A DNA stretch of 64,000 bases from Amoebidium appalachense (Eukaryota; Ichthyosporea). Each line of letters opens with the position of its first letter. Positions within the stretch are counted from its first letter, which is position 1. The notes beneath the pieces were generated by a model. That model searched no databases, was not told the origin of the DNA, and was given only the letters and a program-made list of their open reading frames with translations. Made by a program: the position numbers and the translations under genes. Shown one piece after another: positions 28,882 to 41,185 of this stretch. Location: NCBI GenBank assembly GCA_963693365.1, contig CAVNZM010000009.1, positions 1,054,001 to 1,118,000 on the forward strand, given 5' to 3'.

Positions 28882-31800
28882 CTAGGGCAGCACCAAATCA
28901 GCATGTGCCTTACCCAAATGCCTATATAGACTCCTCACATCAGGGAACCACCTAATGCACCCAATCACCACGCAGTGAATTGGTCTCTCCCCCGTATGCT
29001 CCTTACTGTGACGTACCAAATCCCTCTGCCGCCTGAAAACCCTGCCGCATACCTCCAAGGGACATTGAAATTCACCGCGCATCGCCCCACCGCTGTGCGA
29101 TTGCAGGTCGGCGCTCGACTGGCTAGACACCGATGGCGATCGGGTATTTGATTGGGCAATCAGGGCAATCGGGGCGAGCGGCTCCGAAAACGACGCATCG
29201 GCGTAGCGATTGTGCGTGGAAGCGTGATCTCTGAGATGGTATTTTCGCGCAAACGCCCGCCCACAACCCGGGAAGGAGCAAAGATACGGTCTGACGTGCA
29301 CATTCACATGCCTCCTCCACCCGTGTCTACTCCCATACACCGCCCCACACCCCTCAAACCCACACCCAAACATCTCCGACCCATCTTCCCCACGGGACAT
29401 AACGGGTGGCGGGATATCCTTAGCCGTGACGGGGGGGTTTATGTCCATAGAGCCCCCCGACTCATCCTCCCCGTCGCTGCCCGGGAACTCCCACGGGTCC
29501 TCATTTCCGGGTTGCGATCCGGGTCGGGTAGCAACCGGGTCGGGTTCATCAGACTCCTCCTCCTGCCCACCTGCGGTATCCGTGTGCGGAATATCGCGCA
29601 AATTTCCGCCAAGACCCCCGTCGACCCCCTCCGCCGATTCCTGGGGGTGAATTTGCGCATTTTGCGCCGACAGAAAATTCGGAGACAAATTTCCATTGTC
29701 ACTCCGTGAAAAATCCCCCCGATCCTCGATGGGAATCATCGGCAGGTCCCCGTCACTGTCACTGGTCTCGTCTATAACTGCTCCTGATTGGTCCACCGTG
29801 GGGGGTTCCAACACTAAAGCCGAGATTTCCGGGCTGATGTTTTGGCCCGAAATATGATCCGGCCCATCTTCACTCCCACTCTCAACCGCGGCGGTGGGTG
29901 GGGGGGGCTCATGCACATTCGACGAAGGGGCTGCAGCCGGTGTATTTTTTGGGGGCATGAGGCGTCGAGTGAAACGTGGAATTACACGCCTCGCCCGTGC
30001 GGGAACTTGCGGAGAGGAGGGTTTTTCACCCGTAGGCGCATTGGTTGGAATGGGGGGTTGCTCGTTCGGCGTGTTGGTGTCATTGGTGTCGGTGGTGGTT
30101 GTGTGTGTTTTCTTGTGCTTCCGAAACTCATCTCGTCTCGGGAAAGTCTGGTCGCATCCAGAAAAGGCACATTTCCACACACGAACGGCGCCCTTGGCGT
30201 GCACACCCAAATGTCCAGAGAGAGCTTTCTCCGAAGAAAAACTTCGAACACATCCATCGTGAGGACACAAAAACCCACCTGGAGAGGAGGGGGGTGGCGA
30301 TGTTGTGGAAACGGGTGGAACATCGGTTGATGTTGTGGTAGTGGGTGGTGCTGTGGTGCTGGGTAGTAGTGTGGATGAGGCGAGGGATTTACGTTTGGCA
30401 GGGACGGGGGTGGGGGGTTTGTGCGAGTGTAAGATGTGTTGTTGCAGGCGTGTGCGCCGGTCAAACGGTAACCTACAATCCTCGTATGGACACACGTGCA
30501 TGTCGCCTTCGTTTTCGATTCGACGGCTTGCTCGTGGTGATGGTGGGGGCAAGGGCATGGGCGAGGGCAAGGGAGAAGAAGACGCAGGGACGCTGCTCGG
30601 ATCTGTGTTTTCGTTTTGTGTTGGTGGCTGTGTAGGGGGTGTTGTGTGGGGTGTTGGGGATGTTGGAGTGCGGGAAGGTGGTGGGGGTGGTTGCGTGACC
30701 GTGTGTGTGTTTGTGTGGCTAAGCAGGTTGAGACGGAAAGAAAACGAACGTGTGCACCCTTCGTGTGGGCACGGGTAGGCCACCTCCCCCGTTTCGTTGG
30801 TGCGTGTGGTGGCGCTAACTGCCGGCGTGTCCACTTTCCTTCGCGTTCTGCGCTCGTTTTCTCGCGTTTCCGTTTCTCCGTTTTGCCCCGTTGTTTCTCC
30901 ATTCTCTCCCTCCCTCCCCTCTCTCCCTCCCTCCCTCTTTTCTCTCTCGTCGCATCCACACACCCCAACTTCTTGTGTTTCTCATTGTAGTGCTCTCTCA
31001 TGTTATATCTCCGTGTATACGCCTTCTCACACCCCGGATACCCACACACGAACCGCCTCCTTCCCTCCCCATCCACCCTCACCTCTCCCTCCCTCTCCTC
31101 CGTCTCTCCTCTCTCCTCGTTTTCTCCCACCTCCTCCCTTTCAATACCCACGTCTCCGACTTCCTTCTCCTTCTCTCCCTCGTTTCCGTGTCTGTGTTTC
31201 ACGTGTGCTCTCAAATGGTGAGCGGTGGCACATGTTTTTCCACAACCCGGAAAATCACATGCAAATTCCACCTTTGCTGTTCCCTCTGTATTCTCGATCT
31301 CTCCTTCCATCACAACATCTTCCCCTCCCTCATCCCCGTCCTGCTCCGTTCTTGTTTCCCCGTGTTTTCGTTTCATGTGCGCGTCGAAATCCCGCTTTCG
31401 TGCATACGAGGCTGTACACCCGTCGTGTGGGCAATGAATCCGCCCATCGCTCACTCTCACCCCACTCTCCGATTCCACCATCACCACATCTTCACCTCCC
31501 CCCTCCGCCCCTTCCTCTCCCTCCGATTCTTCCACCCCACTCCTTTCCCTCTCCTCTTCCTTCTCTATCTCTCTTTCCTCCCCTTCGCTTCTCTCCGTTG
31601 TTTCATTCAACTCATTAACGGAACCTGCATCGACATTTGTGTGGGTTTTCATGTGCGCGGTAAGGAGTCGAGGCGTAAATTTCAAACCACAACCCGGGAA
31701 AGTGCACACAGACCCTAGGGCCCGCTCATCCAACATCGATTTCCGTATTTTCTTCACGGGATTTCTCTCCGTTCCTTCATTTTCCATAACTCGTCCTTCG

Positions 31801-34800
31801 TTCTCACCCGTCGTTTCCTCTTGATTTTTGTTCCTCCCATCCACCACCACCGGTTCCCTTTCTTCCCTCTCCCCCTCCCCACCACTCTCCCTCTCTTTCC
31901 CGTTCTCTCTTTCACCCTTCTCCTCACCTCCTTTCCTTTCCCGTTTTGCCTTTCTGTTGTTGTGTTTTGTCTTCACATGCCGATTCAAATCATACACCCA
32001 CGCATATGAAGACGTGCACCCCGGGTGTTCACAGTAAAACCGCCCGTCTCCCACATTCCCCCCACTGTCCGTTGCCACCATCACACCATCCTTCCCTCCC
32101 TCCTCCCCACCCTGCTCCGTTTGAGTTTCGCCGTGTTTTCGTTTCATGTGCGCGTCGAAATCACGCTTTCGTGCATATGAAGCCGTACACCCGTCGTGTG
32201 GGCAATATATTGGCCCGACGATCGCTCTCACCCCACCTTCCTCCCCACTCCTTCCCCTCTCTCCCTCCCTCCACGCCAACCACCTCTCCCCCCTCCCCGT
32301 CTTCCACTTGTTCCCCTTCCTCCTCCGACCTTCCCTGTCTCTCCCCTTCCTCCATCACTGCGAAACCCCCTTGCCTCAATGCAACCCCCCGGTGTCTTCG
32401 TTTCATGTGCCCGTCAAAATCCCGCTTTCGTGTATATGAAGCTGTACATCCCTCGTGTGGGCAATGAATTCGCCCGTCTTTCACACTCGCCCCACACTCC
32501 GTTTCCACCATCACCACATCTCCACCTTCCCCCTCCACCCCCTCCTCTCTCTCCGGTTCTTCCTCCCCACTCCTTTCCCTCTCTCCTCCCTCCACCCCAA
32601 CATTCTCTCTCTCCTCTCCTCCCTCCTCATCTTCCACTCGCACCCCTTCCTCCTCCGCCCTTCCCTCTCCCTCCCCTCCCTCCACAACCGTTATCCCCCA
32701 GTGTTTCTTTTTGATGTGTGCGTCGAATTCCCGCCTTCGTGCATATGAGGCTGTACACCCGTCGTGTGGGCAATGAATCCGCCCGTCTCTCTCCACCCTC
32801 TCTTCCACCTCTCCCTGCTCTTCTTCTTCCATCTCCATCCCCGCCTCCCCCTCTTCCCCTCCCTCCACCTCCATTCTCCCTGTTTCCTCCGTTCCTCTCT
32901 CCTTTCCCCCGTGTTTCCTTCGAATGTGTCTGTTCAAATCCCCCCTCCTTGCATATGAGCAAGTACACCCGCTATGCATACAGTGAAACCTGCTCTCCAC
33001 CGTAAACGTGTCTGTTTCTTTCACCACCGTATATTCCTCCACTCCCATTTCCACCTCATTCGTATTCAACACTCTCCCCGCCTCTTCTCCGTTTTCTCCC
33101 TCCCCATCTCTCACTTCGTCTTCGTTTCCACCCACTTCCGCTCTTTCTTCGTTTTCTCCCTCCCCCTCTCTCATTTCGGTTTCTCCCTCCCCACCTCTTT
33201 CTTTGTATTCTCCCCCTCTCTCTTCGTCTCCATTTCCTTCCTCTTCCCCTCTCACATTGTCTCCCTCTCCCTCCTCTTCCCCTCTCTCCTTATCTCCGTT
33301 TTCAATCCTCTCATCTTCACTTTCAACCATCACCACCTCTCTCTGGTCTCCTCCCTCCACCCCCACCTTCCACCCCCCCTCCTCCTCCCTCACCCCCTTC
33401 GCTTGGGATTCAATCTCCATTACCGCAACCTCTTCCTCCTCTTCCCTCTCCCCGTTTTCCTCCAAAAGGTACACAACCATATCTCCCTTGTTCAAACGCG
33501 GACGCGCCGTCTCACTTTCAACAACCACCCCTTCCATTTCTCTTTCTCCTTCCTTCTCCCTCTCCCCCTCCCCTTTTTCCTCTCCTCCTCTCAATTCCTC
33601 CTGTCTTCCTTCCACCACCGTTTCTCCATCCTCCGACCCCTCCTCCCTCGTCCGCACTTGTGGATGCGTGTCGGATATGTGGAAATCCAAATCATCCTGC
33701 CGAAAGTAAAACTTCGAACATCCGACATGCGGACAAGAAACCCGCTCCGTCTCCTTCTCCCTCTGTGCCTTGTGTTTCCTTTTCATGTGTCGTTTTATAT
33801 CATGAGCCCACACATACGAAGATGTACATCCGGGAACTGAACAGTAAAAACGCCCGTCCACTCCTCCCCCAACTCCCTCACTCCCAGCCGCCGCTGCCGC
33901 GGTTGCCGGCTCCTCTCTCAAAATTTCCATATTTCCCGGAATTTCAACTTCCCCTGGTGCAATTTCAGCCCCCGTTCTTTCTCTCTCGTCCCCAGATTCC
34001 CTCTCGTTCGTCAAAATAGCCACACAACTCTCTCTTTCTTCCCCTCCGCCCATCACATTCCCATTTTCTCCAGTTTCCCTTCCTTCCTCCGTTCTGTTTT
34101 CTCCCTCCTGTTCCACGACATCTCCACCCGTTCCTTCCTCCTCCCTCTGCCTTTGCTCCATTTCTTCCTCCAAATTTCTCTCATTCTCCCTCACAATATT
34201 CTCCGCCGTCCCTTCTTGTTCCTGTCTCATTTCCACATTCCCCTCTTCCCTCTCTTCTTCCCCCTCCAAATTTCCATCGTTTCTCTCTTCCACCATCACA
34301 ATATCCGTCTCCTCTCCTCCCCCCCGTTCCCTATCTCCTTCATCCACCCGTTCTTCCCGTTCCACCACCACCACTCTGTCTCCTTCCCCCTGCCCTTGTG
34401 TTTCTTCCACCATCGCATCCTCCCCACCCTTCTCACTCTCCCTTTCCACCGTGTCTCCCCCTTCCTTGTCCACCCCATCTCCCCCTTCTTTCTCCACCTC
34501 TCTCTCCCCATGTTTGTCCCCGTGTTTTTTCTGTATGTGAGCCCTTACGTCCCGTTGCTGTGCATACGACGCCCCACATCCATCGTGCAAGCAAAAAAAC
34601 CTTCTGTTTCTCCTTTCCCACTGCTTATTCTCCACAACCACCACCACATCTCCCCCTCCATTTTCTCCGTTCAATCTCTCCTCGTCCACCCGCCCTCCCT
34701 CCGCGTGTTTCTTGCGTATGTGGACCCGCGCGTCTTTCCTTCGCGAATAAGAGGCAGTACACCCGTTGTACGTACACCAAAATCGTCCGTTTTTCTCTTC

Positions 34801-36544
34801 AATCATCTCCAAAACCGTGTCCTCCTTCCTAAGATTTCCCGTCGTTTCTCCTTGCTCTTTCTCCTTTTCGTTTTCCTCTTCCCCTCCCTCGTTTTCCTTT
34901 CCGTGCAATCTTCTAACGTGCGCCTCCAAATCTGTGCGCGAATACGAAGCAGAGCAACCGTCATACGCACAGAAAAACACGCCGTCTCTTTCAACGATTC
35001 CTTCCCCACACTCTTCCACACTCTCGTTTTCCTCAACCGAATCTTCCTCCTCCTCTTCCTCCTCCCTCTCTTCCTCCCCCTCTCTGTTATTCTTCTTTCC
35101 GTGTGTTTCCCTTACATGCACATTCACCCTCCATTTGCGTGTGTAAGAAACCGTACACCCGGGATAGGGACAAAACACCCTCCCATCCTTTTCCAACACA
35201 GTCACACTCGTTTCTTCCTCCTCCTCCTCCCTTTCATCCGTTCCTTCTCCGTTCGTTTTTCTCTCTGTTCCATTTTCAGTGCGTTTCCTTTTCACGGGGG
35301 GTTTCGCTGGGGTTGTTATTTCCTTCCTTTGTCGTTTGTTCGTTTGCACATTCGTGGTTTCCTGTTCAGTGTAGTGCTTATCTCGCATGTGCCGGTTCAA
35401 ATCCCGAAAACGACTGTAGGTACGTGTACAACCGTCGTGCACGCAATGAAACCGTCCATCGTTTCCGGACACAGGTCCACTCTTTTCCATCTCCATTTCA
35501 TCCTCCTGCTCCCCGTCACTAGAAATCACCACCACCGTTTCCTTCTCCTCTTCCTCATTTTTTCTTTCCCTTCCCATCCTTTTTCCCATTCGGTGTCCCC
35601 TGCGATTTACCGTGTCTCTTCTCCCGGTGTTCTCGCGCCCTTCCCGGTCGATCAAACGAAGCAGAGCACCCGGCAAACGTGCACACAAAACGCCCGTTCT
35701 GCCTCGTGAATCCTGTGTCGATTTTCACTGCAGGGCCACCCGAAATTTGCAAGGCACTTTCCCCACTTTCCTCACCTTCCTTCTCCCTAGTGGTGTGCGC
35801 TTGCTGGATGTGTGCCTCTAGGTCACCCTCGACGTCGAAAAAGGCCAAACATGAATCGTGAAAGCAGAAATAACGCTCTTCTCGTTCATTCCCCTCCACT
35901 GGCGGGTCTGCCGCGACATTTTCGGGCTCTGTCACCGGCTTCCCAGACTCTGTCACCGAAAGTTCCGGTTCCGTCTCGACGGTTTCCGGTTGTGCCGCCG
36001 GGATCTCGCTCTCCCCATCACCCTCCTCATTGTCCGCTGCAGGCATGCTGCTGGTGGCGCCGTAATAGGTAACAAGCACGTGGGATGGCCCATGTGTGTT
36101 GAGGTGATGCATGTATCTGTCAAAACGGGTAAAACTAGACAAACAACCACCAACCGGGCAGGGTAATCTTACATCTTTCTCGTCCGCTTTGATCCCGTGC
36201 CTTTTGATAAAGTGCTCGGCAAGCCCCTCGCCCCTCGCATAGGACACACCGCAGCCTGCGTAGCGGCACACAAAAAACTTTTCGCTTGCATGTTCACCAA
36301 CATGAGAAACAAGCTGCTTGAGATTGGCGAAAGTCCTGGTACATCCAGGCAACCTACAACCAACGCCAACTTGTGTGTGATGCATCGAAATGGGTGTGTG
36401 AGTTTTTTCGTGGCGTGTCAGCTGTCCTTTTAGTGGGAAACTCTGTCCACACCCTTCTACTATGCACATGTGTCGCTTTTTGGATTTGTCTACCTCTGTG
36501 CCTGAATCTGTGTCGGTGGCCGGGCTGCCTTTAGCGACCTCCAT
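28882..36544 (-). CDS. giant C2H2 zinc-finger protein (30 fingers), frame-broken
   Basis: A TFIIIA-type nucleic-acid-binding protein of about 2,550 residues is encoded without introns. It starts at ATG 36544 (MEVAKGSPATDTDSG) and ends at TAG 28882. I count 30 fingers of the pattern C-x4-C-x12-H-x3-5-H. Six lie in 35555-36544, ten in 32161-35688, six in about 30965-32279 and eight in 28882-30963. Fingers are separated by long Glu/Gly/Arg-rich linkers, unlike the short TGEKP linkers of KRAB-type proteins. Only one near-TGEKP linker (HTGERP) is seen, close to the C-terminus. Four fingers with TASYARKRDFDAH-like cores are near-identical, indicating internal duplication. Three frame changes interrupt the array: near 35557, within 32225-32279 and within 30905-30963, all in purine runs. 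Sequencing indels, real frameshifts or decay cannot be separated here. A transcriptional role is family inference. Confidence 0.88.
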
Positions 36545-37191
36545 TCTCCATATGAACTGGGCGTTGCATCCTAACGATTGTGTGTGTGCTACTGATTTAG
36601 GATAGCAAAAACAATCCCTGTATTTTGTGCGCTATATCTGGTTCACAAGAACCATTCACGTGCCTGTTCTTATTTCCGCATGATTTGACAGGGTTCTCTT
36701 TGTGTGTGACCAGTACAAAGGCTTTCGGGAGTGTTTGCACAAACAAACAGGTGGATGGATAGAAATGACGTCAAGTATAAGTTACTGTGTATAAGCACCC
36801 CCCCCACCCCCACCCTCAGAAAGGGGGCTCAGGGGGCGCTATACCTTCGGTGGCGTTATGCGATGACCGAGTTCAAATCCTGGTGGGCGCGGGTTTTTTT
36901 TTTTTCTTTTCTTTTTTTTGGAATTCATATGGCCATCGTTGCTGTTACATCCGATGAATGACACACCAGTATTGTCAATGATATTCCAGACTTAATCACC
37001 GACTGTCGCGATAATCAAGAGATAAATCCCTCCTGAATTCTCCCCCCCCCCCCCCACCCAGGGCCTCTTTCCCTTGAACACCCCGCCCCCCCCTCCCCCC
37101 TTCCTCCATCGGGCTCCCCCCCCCCCCCCCCCCGCCCCGCCCCGCCCCCTCACCCCCTCCTCCCATATCTCCCCCCCCACCCCCTCCCCCC

Positions 37192-37230
<39 letters not shown>

Positions 37231-37390
37231 CAACAACAACAACAAAAGAAAAACTGGTCTTGGTGCCGGGACGTGTGTGTGCGCATGCGGGTGCGTGTGT
37301 GCGTGTGCACGTGTGTCCGTGTATGTGGGATAGGGGGGTGCAGGTGAGGGCCGGTTGGGGACAGGAGGGGAGGAGTTAAAGGGCGCAGTG
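36545..37390. other. 5' flank of the zinc-finger gene and low-complexity DNA
   Basis: Unique sequence to about 36790 probably holds the zinc-finger promoter. C-rich blocks at 37041-37185 lead into (CA)n and (CAA)n at 37195-37245. No gene is seen. Confidence 0.45.
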
Positions 37391-37619
37391 GGCCACCATG
37401 GGTAAGCTGCTCAGCTTAGTAGTACCGCATCGATATGTCACTGCGCGGCCAAGCGAGGGAGGGATGGGGCCGGGGAGGAAGATGGGGGGCGGGCCCCGGG
37501 GATGAAAGGGGGATCATTATTGCATGCAATGCCGTGAACTTCCCCCCAGTGCCTGAGATGGATCGATCGGTGAAGGTATTATTTGTGCAAGGCACGGACG
37601 AAACTTTTTCAACATTGTG

Positions 37620-37666
37620 TTCGTTGTGTGTGTGTGTGTGGTGGTGGTGATTTTTTTTTTTTTTTT

Positions 37667-37715
<49 letters not shown>
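37620..37715. repeat. (GT)n, (GGT)n, T-run and G-run composite
   Basis: GTGTGTGTGTGTGGTGGTGG leads to a T-run (37650-37676) and directly to a G-run (37677-37715). Confidence 0.95.
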
Positions 37716-37717
<2 letters not shown>

Positions 37718-38144
37718 AAGGGCCGGGGGAGGGGGAGAACAATTGCCTTCATTAGCACCCTGGGCTATGAGAGAAGCTTTCCTCACTCTTACGATAGGCA
37801 AAGCAACTTAGTAAAATAGATTTTATTTAATCGTTACGGGCAGTGCCACCAGCATGATAGCTGCTTCGATAAAAAAATCGATGCACAACAACACCAGTAC
37901 GGTAAACCTCATGTAATCTGTAAACCGGCCATGCTTGGAAGCTTCTGTGTAGCTACCCTAACGCCTGTGAAACAACATTCGCGAATCTGCTTCCTATCCC
38001 TGGAAAATTTCCACCTTCCATATCAAAAATACCATATATGCTCTTGTTCAACATTCACTCTCTTCATGCACATGCATACAGGTCACAGACACAAAGCACC
38101 TATCAACTTGAACCTCAAGATTAAGGCCACAATTAACTGTTATC

Positions 38145-38155
38145 CCCCCCCCCCC

Positions 38156-38186
<31 letters not shown>

Positions 38187-38215
38187 ACACACACACTCTC
38201 TCTCTCTCTCTCTCT
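38145..38215. repeat. C-run, (AC)n and (CT)n composite
   Basis: A 29-nt C-run, then (AC)12, then (TC)n, with no spacer between them. Confidence 0.95.
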
Positions 38216-38334
38216 CTTCCGGGGACCTGATCCGTGCTTGGAGAACTACTTCATCAAGACTTGTAATCTGCCTACACGTCTACATTCTACATGCCACCTC
38301 CCTACCTCTCTCATTATCTTACCCCCCCTTTAAC

Positions 38335-38630
38335 CCCCGGCCTTTCCCACTGCCCTTGCCCGCATAAGCAACCCTGCTCGTCTCTGATCAAGACGGGTGA
38401 CCTACCCATGTTCAAGTGAAACAGTATCTGAGTTGGGTTTCGTTAACGAGGTGAATAGGTCGAAACTCGGGTACTGTGGATGACGTGGGCCCCCCCTGAG
38501 GATGGGCTCTGCTTATTATGCATACTCTTTATGTATGGCTTGCATTCTGCATCGTGTTCTCCGTTTGTTCTTGTGTACTTCGTAGTTTATGACGCATTCA
38601 AACCACCCCCCCCCCCCCCCCCCCCCCCCC
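38335..38630 (+). repeat. poly(C)-tailed dispersed repeat, subfamily A
   Basis: This is the most complete plus copy: CCTTGCCCGCATAAGCAACC, GATCAAGACGGGTGACC, GGTCGAAACTCGGG, GGATGGGCTCTGC and GACGCATTCAAA, then a C-run (38605-38632). Confidence 0.85.
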
Positions 38631-38633
38631 CCC

Positions 38634-39229
38634 CTGATGATGGGCCCTGTTCAAGTGGTCTTCTGCCTGCACGCTTCTCATTTTTGTGACGTTTTTGCTT
38701 GCTCTTTGTTGTCTCCTCCATATTCCCAAACCTCTAACGCATACATCACCCCCCCCCCCCCCCCCCCCAACACCCCCTCTCGGCCTAGGCTCTTACCCTA
38801 TGGCGCATTCAACCTCCCCCCCTCCCCCCCCCCCCCCCTCTCCCCCCGGGACCATAAAGCTGCCTACTCCTGTACGCGACCGCGACCACTGTGAGTGAGG
38901 GATGTATACATCATGCATCAGCATGAGTAGAAATAAACAAGAATCAAGCAACTTGTCCATGCAAGATTATCCTTGTGCAACCCCCCCCCTCCCCCCCCGG
39001 CCCGCCGCCTGGGGTGATGTACATGTGGCGAGGGCAAAACCGGATTCCAACGCGCGCGCGCGCGCACACACACATACACACACACACACACACACGTACA
39101 TGCGCACGCACACACGTGCACACACGCTCTTCGAATTTACTCACTTGATCACTGCCCCCGACCCCCACCAAAACACTCACACAACCCACCGTGCATCTCC
39201 CTACGTCATATCACATCACCCTGCACGCA

Positions 39230-39274
<45 letters not shown>

Positions 39275-39290
39275 CCACCCCGCCCGCTCC
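38634..39290. repeat. repeat module, C-runs and (CG)n(CA)n
   Basis: A module shared with 1231-1340 (38656-38750) is followed by C-runs (38752-38768, 38815-38840, 38981-38999, 39231-39260), (CG)n(CA)n at 39050-39092 and (CA)n near 39260. Confidence 0.8.
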
Positions 39291-39423
39291 TTTCCGCACA
39301 TTCACTTACCTACTCTCCCACAACCGCTACCCCAAGGCTATTCACTCAATTATCATCCCCCCCCCCCCCCTACCGATCCCCCCCTCGCCTCTTTTCCCTA
39401 TGTCCTCTAAGCTATTCTTTACC

Positions 39424-39452
39424 ATGGCACCACAAAAAAAAAAAAAAATCCG
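39424..39452 (+). CDS. possible first coding exon (MAPQKKKKIR)
   Basis: ATG in an ideal Kozak context (ACCATGG) is followed by nine complete codons rich in lysine and a GTAAGC donor. The lysines come from a 15-nt A-run, so this may be chance. No partner exon was found. Confidence 0.15.
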
Positions 39453-39835
39453 AAGGTAAGCCCGAAAAAAGCAGAACATGGGAGTAATATTGTTTGGTCC
39501 ATAGAACACACTATATATATCGTAGCCAACAGCATCGTCAAAAACAAGATCAAAGGCATCATCTAAAAAACACCGCACACTAAACGTCAACGATGTTTCA
39601 ACCGCTTGCAATTAACCATCAAAGTACGATGTGCCATCATGATGTTTCAATAATATCAAGACATAACTTTGCGTATTACCCACACCATGTAAGTACAGTA
39701 ACTGTAAGAATATAACATCACCTAGCATCCATGTGTGCAAATGTGCCTGCCCAACCTTCGGTGTTTTTGTCTCCGCACTATCGGTGCAACCAGGCGCCCA
39801 TACCGATGCACAGAACATCATGTACATTGTGAACT

Positions 39836-40199
39836 ACCCCCCCCCCCCCCCCCCCCCCCCCCCTCTCTCCCTGCCAAAAAAAAAAAAAAAAAAAAAAAAA
39901 AAGGTAAATAAATAAAAAAGGGAAAAGGAGGAAGGGAAAAGGCAAAAAAGAAAAGAACAGAAAAACAACAAGAAAATTGCCAGCATAACTCCACCCACCC
40001 CCCTCACAACCACTCCAGCCTCTCCGTCCAGTCTTTGAATCTCGGCCACTCCTTTCTCTCCTTCCAATGTGGTCGGGGCTTGCCCTTGTCTCTCTGCACG
40101 TTGCAAACATGAGTTCAGCTGTCTCTCTCTCTCTCTCTCTCTCCCCCCCCCCCCCCCCCCCCCCCCCCCCACACCCACACACCACCACCACCACCACCA

Positions 40200-40241
<42 letters not shown>

Positions 40242-40245
40242 CCCC
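39836..40245. repeat. C-run/A-run and C-run/(ACC)n/(AC)n composites
   Basis: A C-run at 39838-39863 is followed by poly(A) 39876-39902. At 40122-40240 (CT)n, a C-run, (ACC)n and (AC)n follow one another without unique sequence between. Confidence 0.95.
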
Positions 40246-40524
40246 TCCCTCTCCCTCTCCGCCGGCGTGCTGAAAAAATGGCGCATGATGGCAGGCACGT
40301 CAGCACATAACCACACGTGCGCCCTGCAGATATCATGCTGGGAGAGTACTAAAATGATCTTGTTTCTTGTTTGAAGGCAAGTGTAAGCGGGACAGAGAAG
40401 GACATTGGGAGAAGAGAACTGGAAAAGAGGTGGGGGTGGACAGCGCATTGAAACTGATCACAAGAACATATAACACTGCACTTCCCATAGGTCGGGCCAG
40501 GCGGGAGAAGAAGGGGAGGGGGGG

Positions 40525-40800
40525 GGGGGGGGAGGGGGGGGGGGAGGCAAGGAGAGAGGGGAAGAATGCAATGCAACAGTCAGAAACCAAGGCTGGAGGG
40601 GACATGCATGCATAAAGTAGCCAAAGAGCATTATGTGCCCGGTACCTAATCTCCAAACTCACGTGGAATGGCACCATTTTTTGTATGTGTGAGCTTTGAA
40701 GGGGTGCGGAGGAAGGGGGGGGGGGGGGGGGGGGGGAGGATGGGGTTTTTTCGATTGGATGGTGTGTGTGGGGGGGGGGGGGGGGGGGGGGGAGTGGGGA
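40525..40800. repeat. G-run blocks
   Basis: G-runs at 40518-40541, 40717-40737 and 40770-40791 flank short unique pieces. Confidence 0.9.
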
Positions 40801-40803
40801 GGG

Positions 40804-41185
40804 GTTTTTGAACGCGGAACACAGTACGAAGTACGCATACACAATGAGAAGCATGGTACAGGACACATGCAAAGGCAAACATTCAAGTATGCAACATCAG
40901 CCATGCGCACAGTATGCGTCATAAGCAGAGCCCATCCTCAGGGAGGGCCCAAGTCATCAATTGCGTCTGAGTTTCGACCCCTTAGCCCGCGTATATACGA
41001 CGCTCCAACTCAGACAGCAGCATCAACTGAACTTAAGAGGGTCAACCCGTCTTCATCAAAGACAAGCAGGGTTGCTTATGCCAGCAAGGTGAGCAAAACA
41101 GTGAAGATGTGTGTGCAAAACTAATGCAGTGCAGCGAAAAATGCTATGTGCTTACAGATGCACGGACACAGAGCAACCATGCCCG
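40804..41185 (-). repeat. dispersed repeat, subfamily B (most complete copy)
   Basis: On the minus strand it begins ACCGGGCATGGTTGCTCTGT and passes CTTGCTGGCATAAGCAACC, AAGACGGGTTGACC, GGTCGAAACTCAGACG and GAGGATGGGCTCTGC, ending GTTCCGCGTTCAAAAA at a C-rich tract. The plus copy at 49395-49640 matches its first part closely. Confidence 0.8.

Noticed and set aside
29152-32100. Several 60-275-codon plus-strand frames opposite the zinc fingers
   Set aside because: They are antisense shadows of the minus-strand zinc-finger coding region.
35540-35600. Programmed +1 frameshifting at AAA-TGA in the zinc-finger gene
   Set aside because: The other two breaks lack this motif and one shifts the opposite way, so indels are simpler.
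37395-37475. ATGGGTAAGCTGCTCAGC in a good start context, resembling a myristoylated Arf-type N-terminus
   Set aside because: No GTPase motif follows in any frame and no in-phase downstream exon could be joined.
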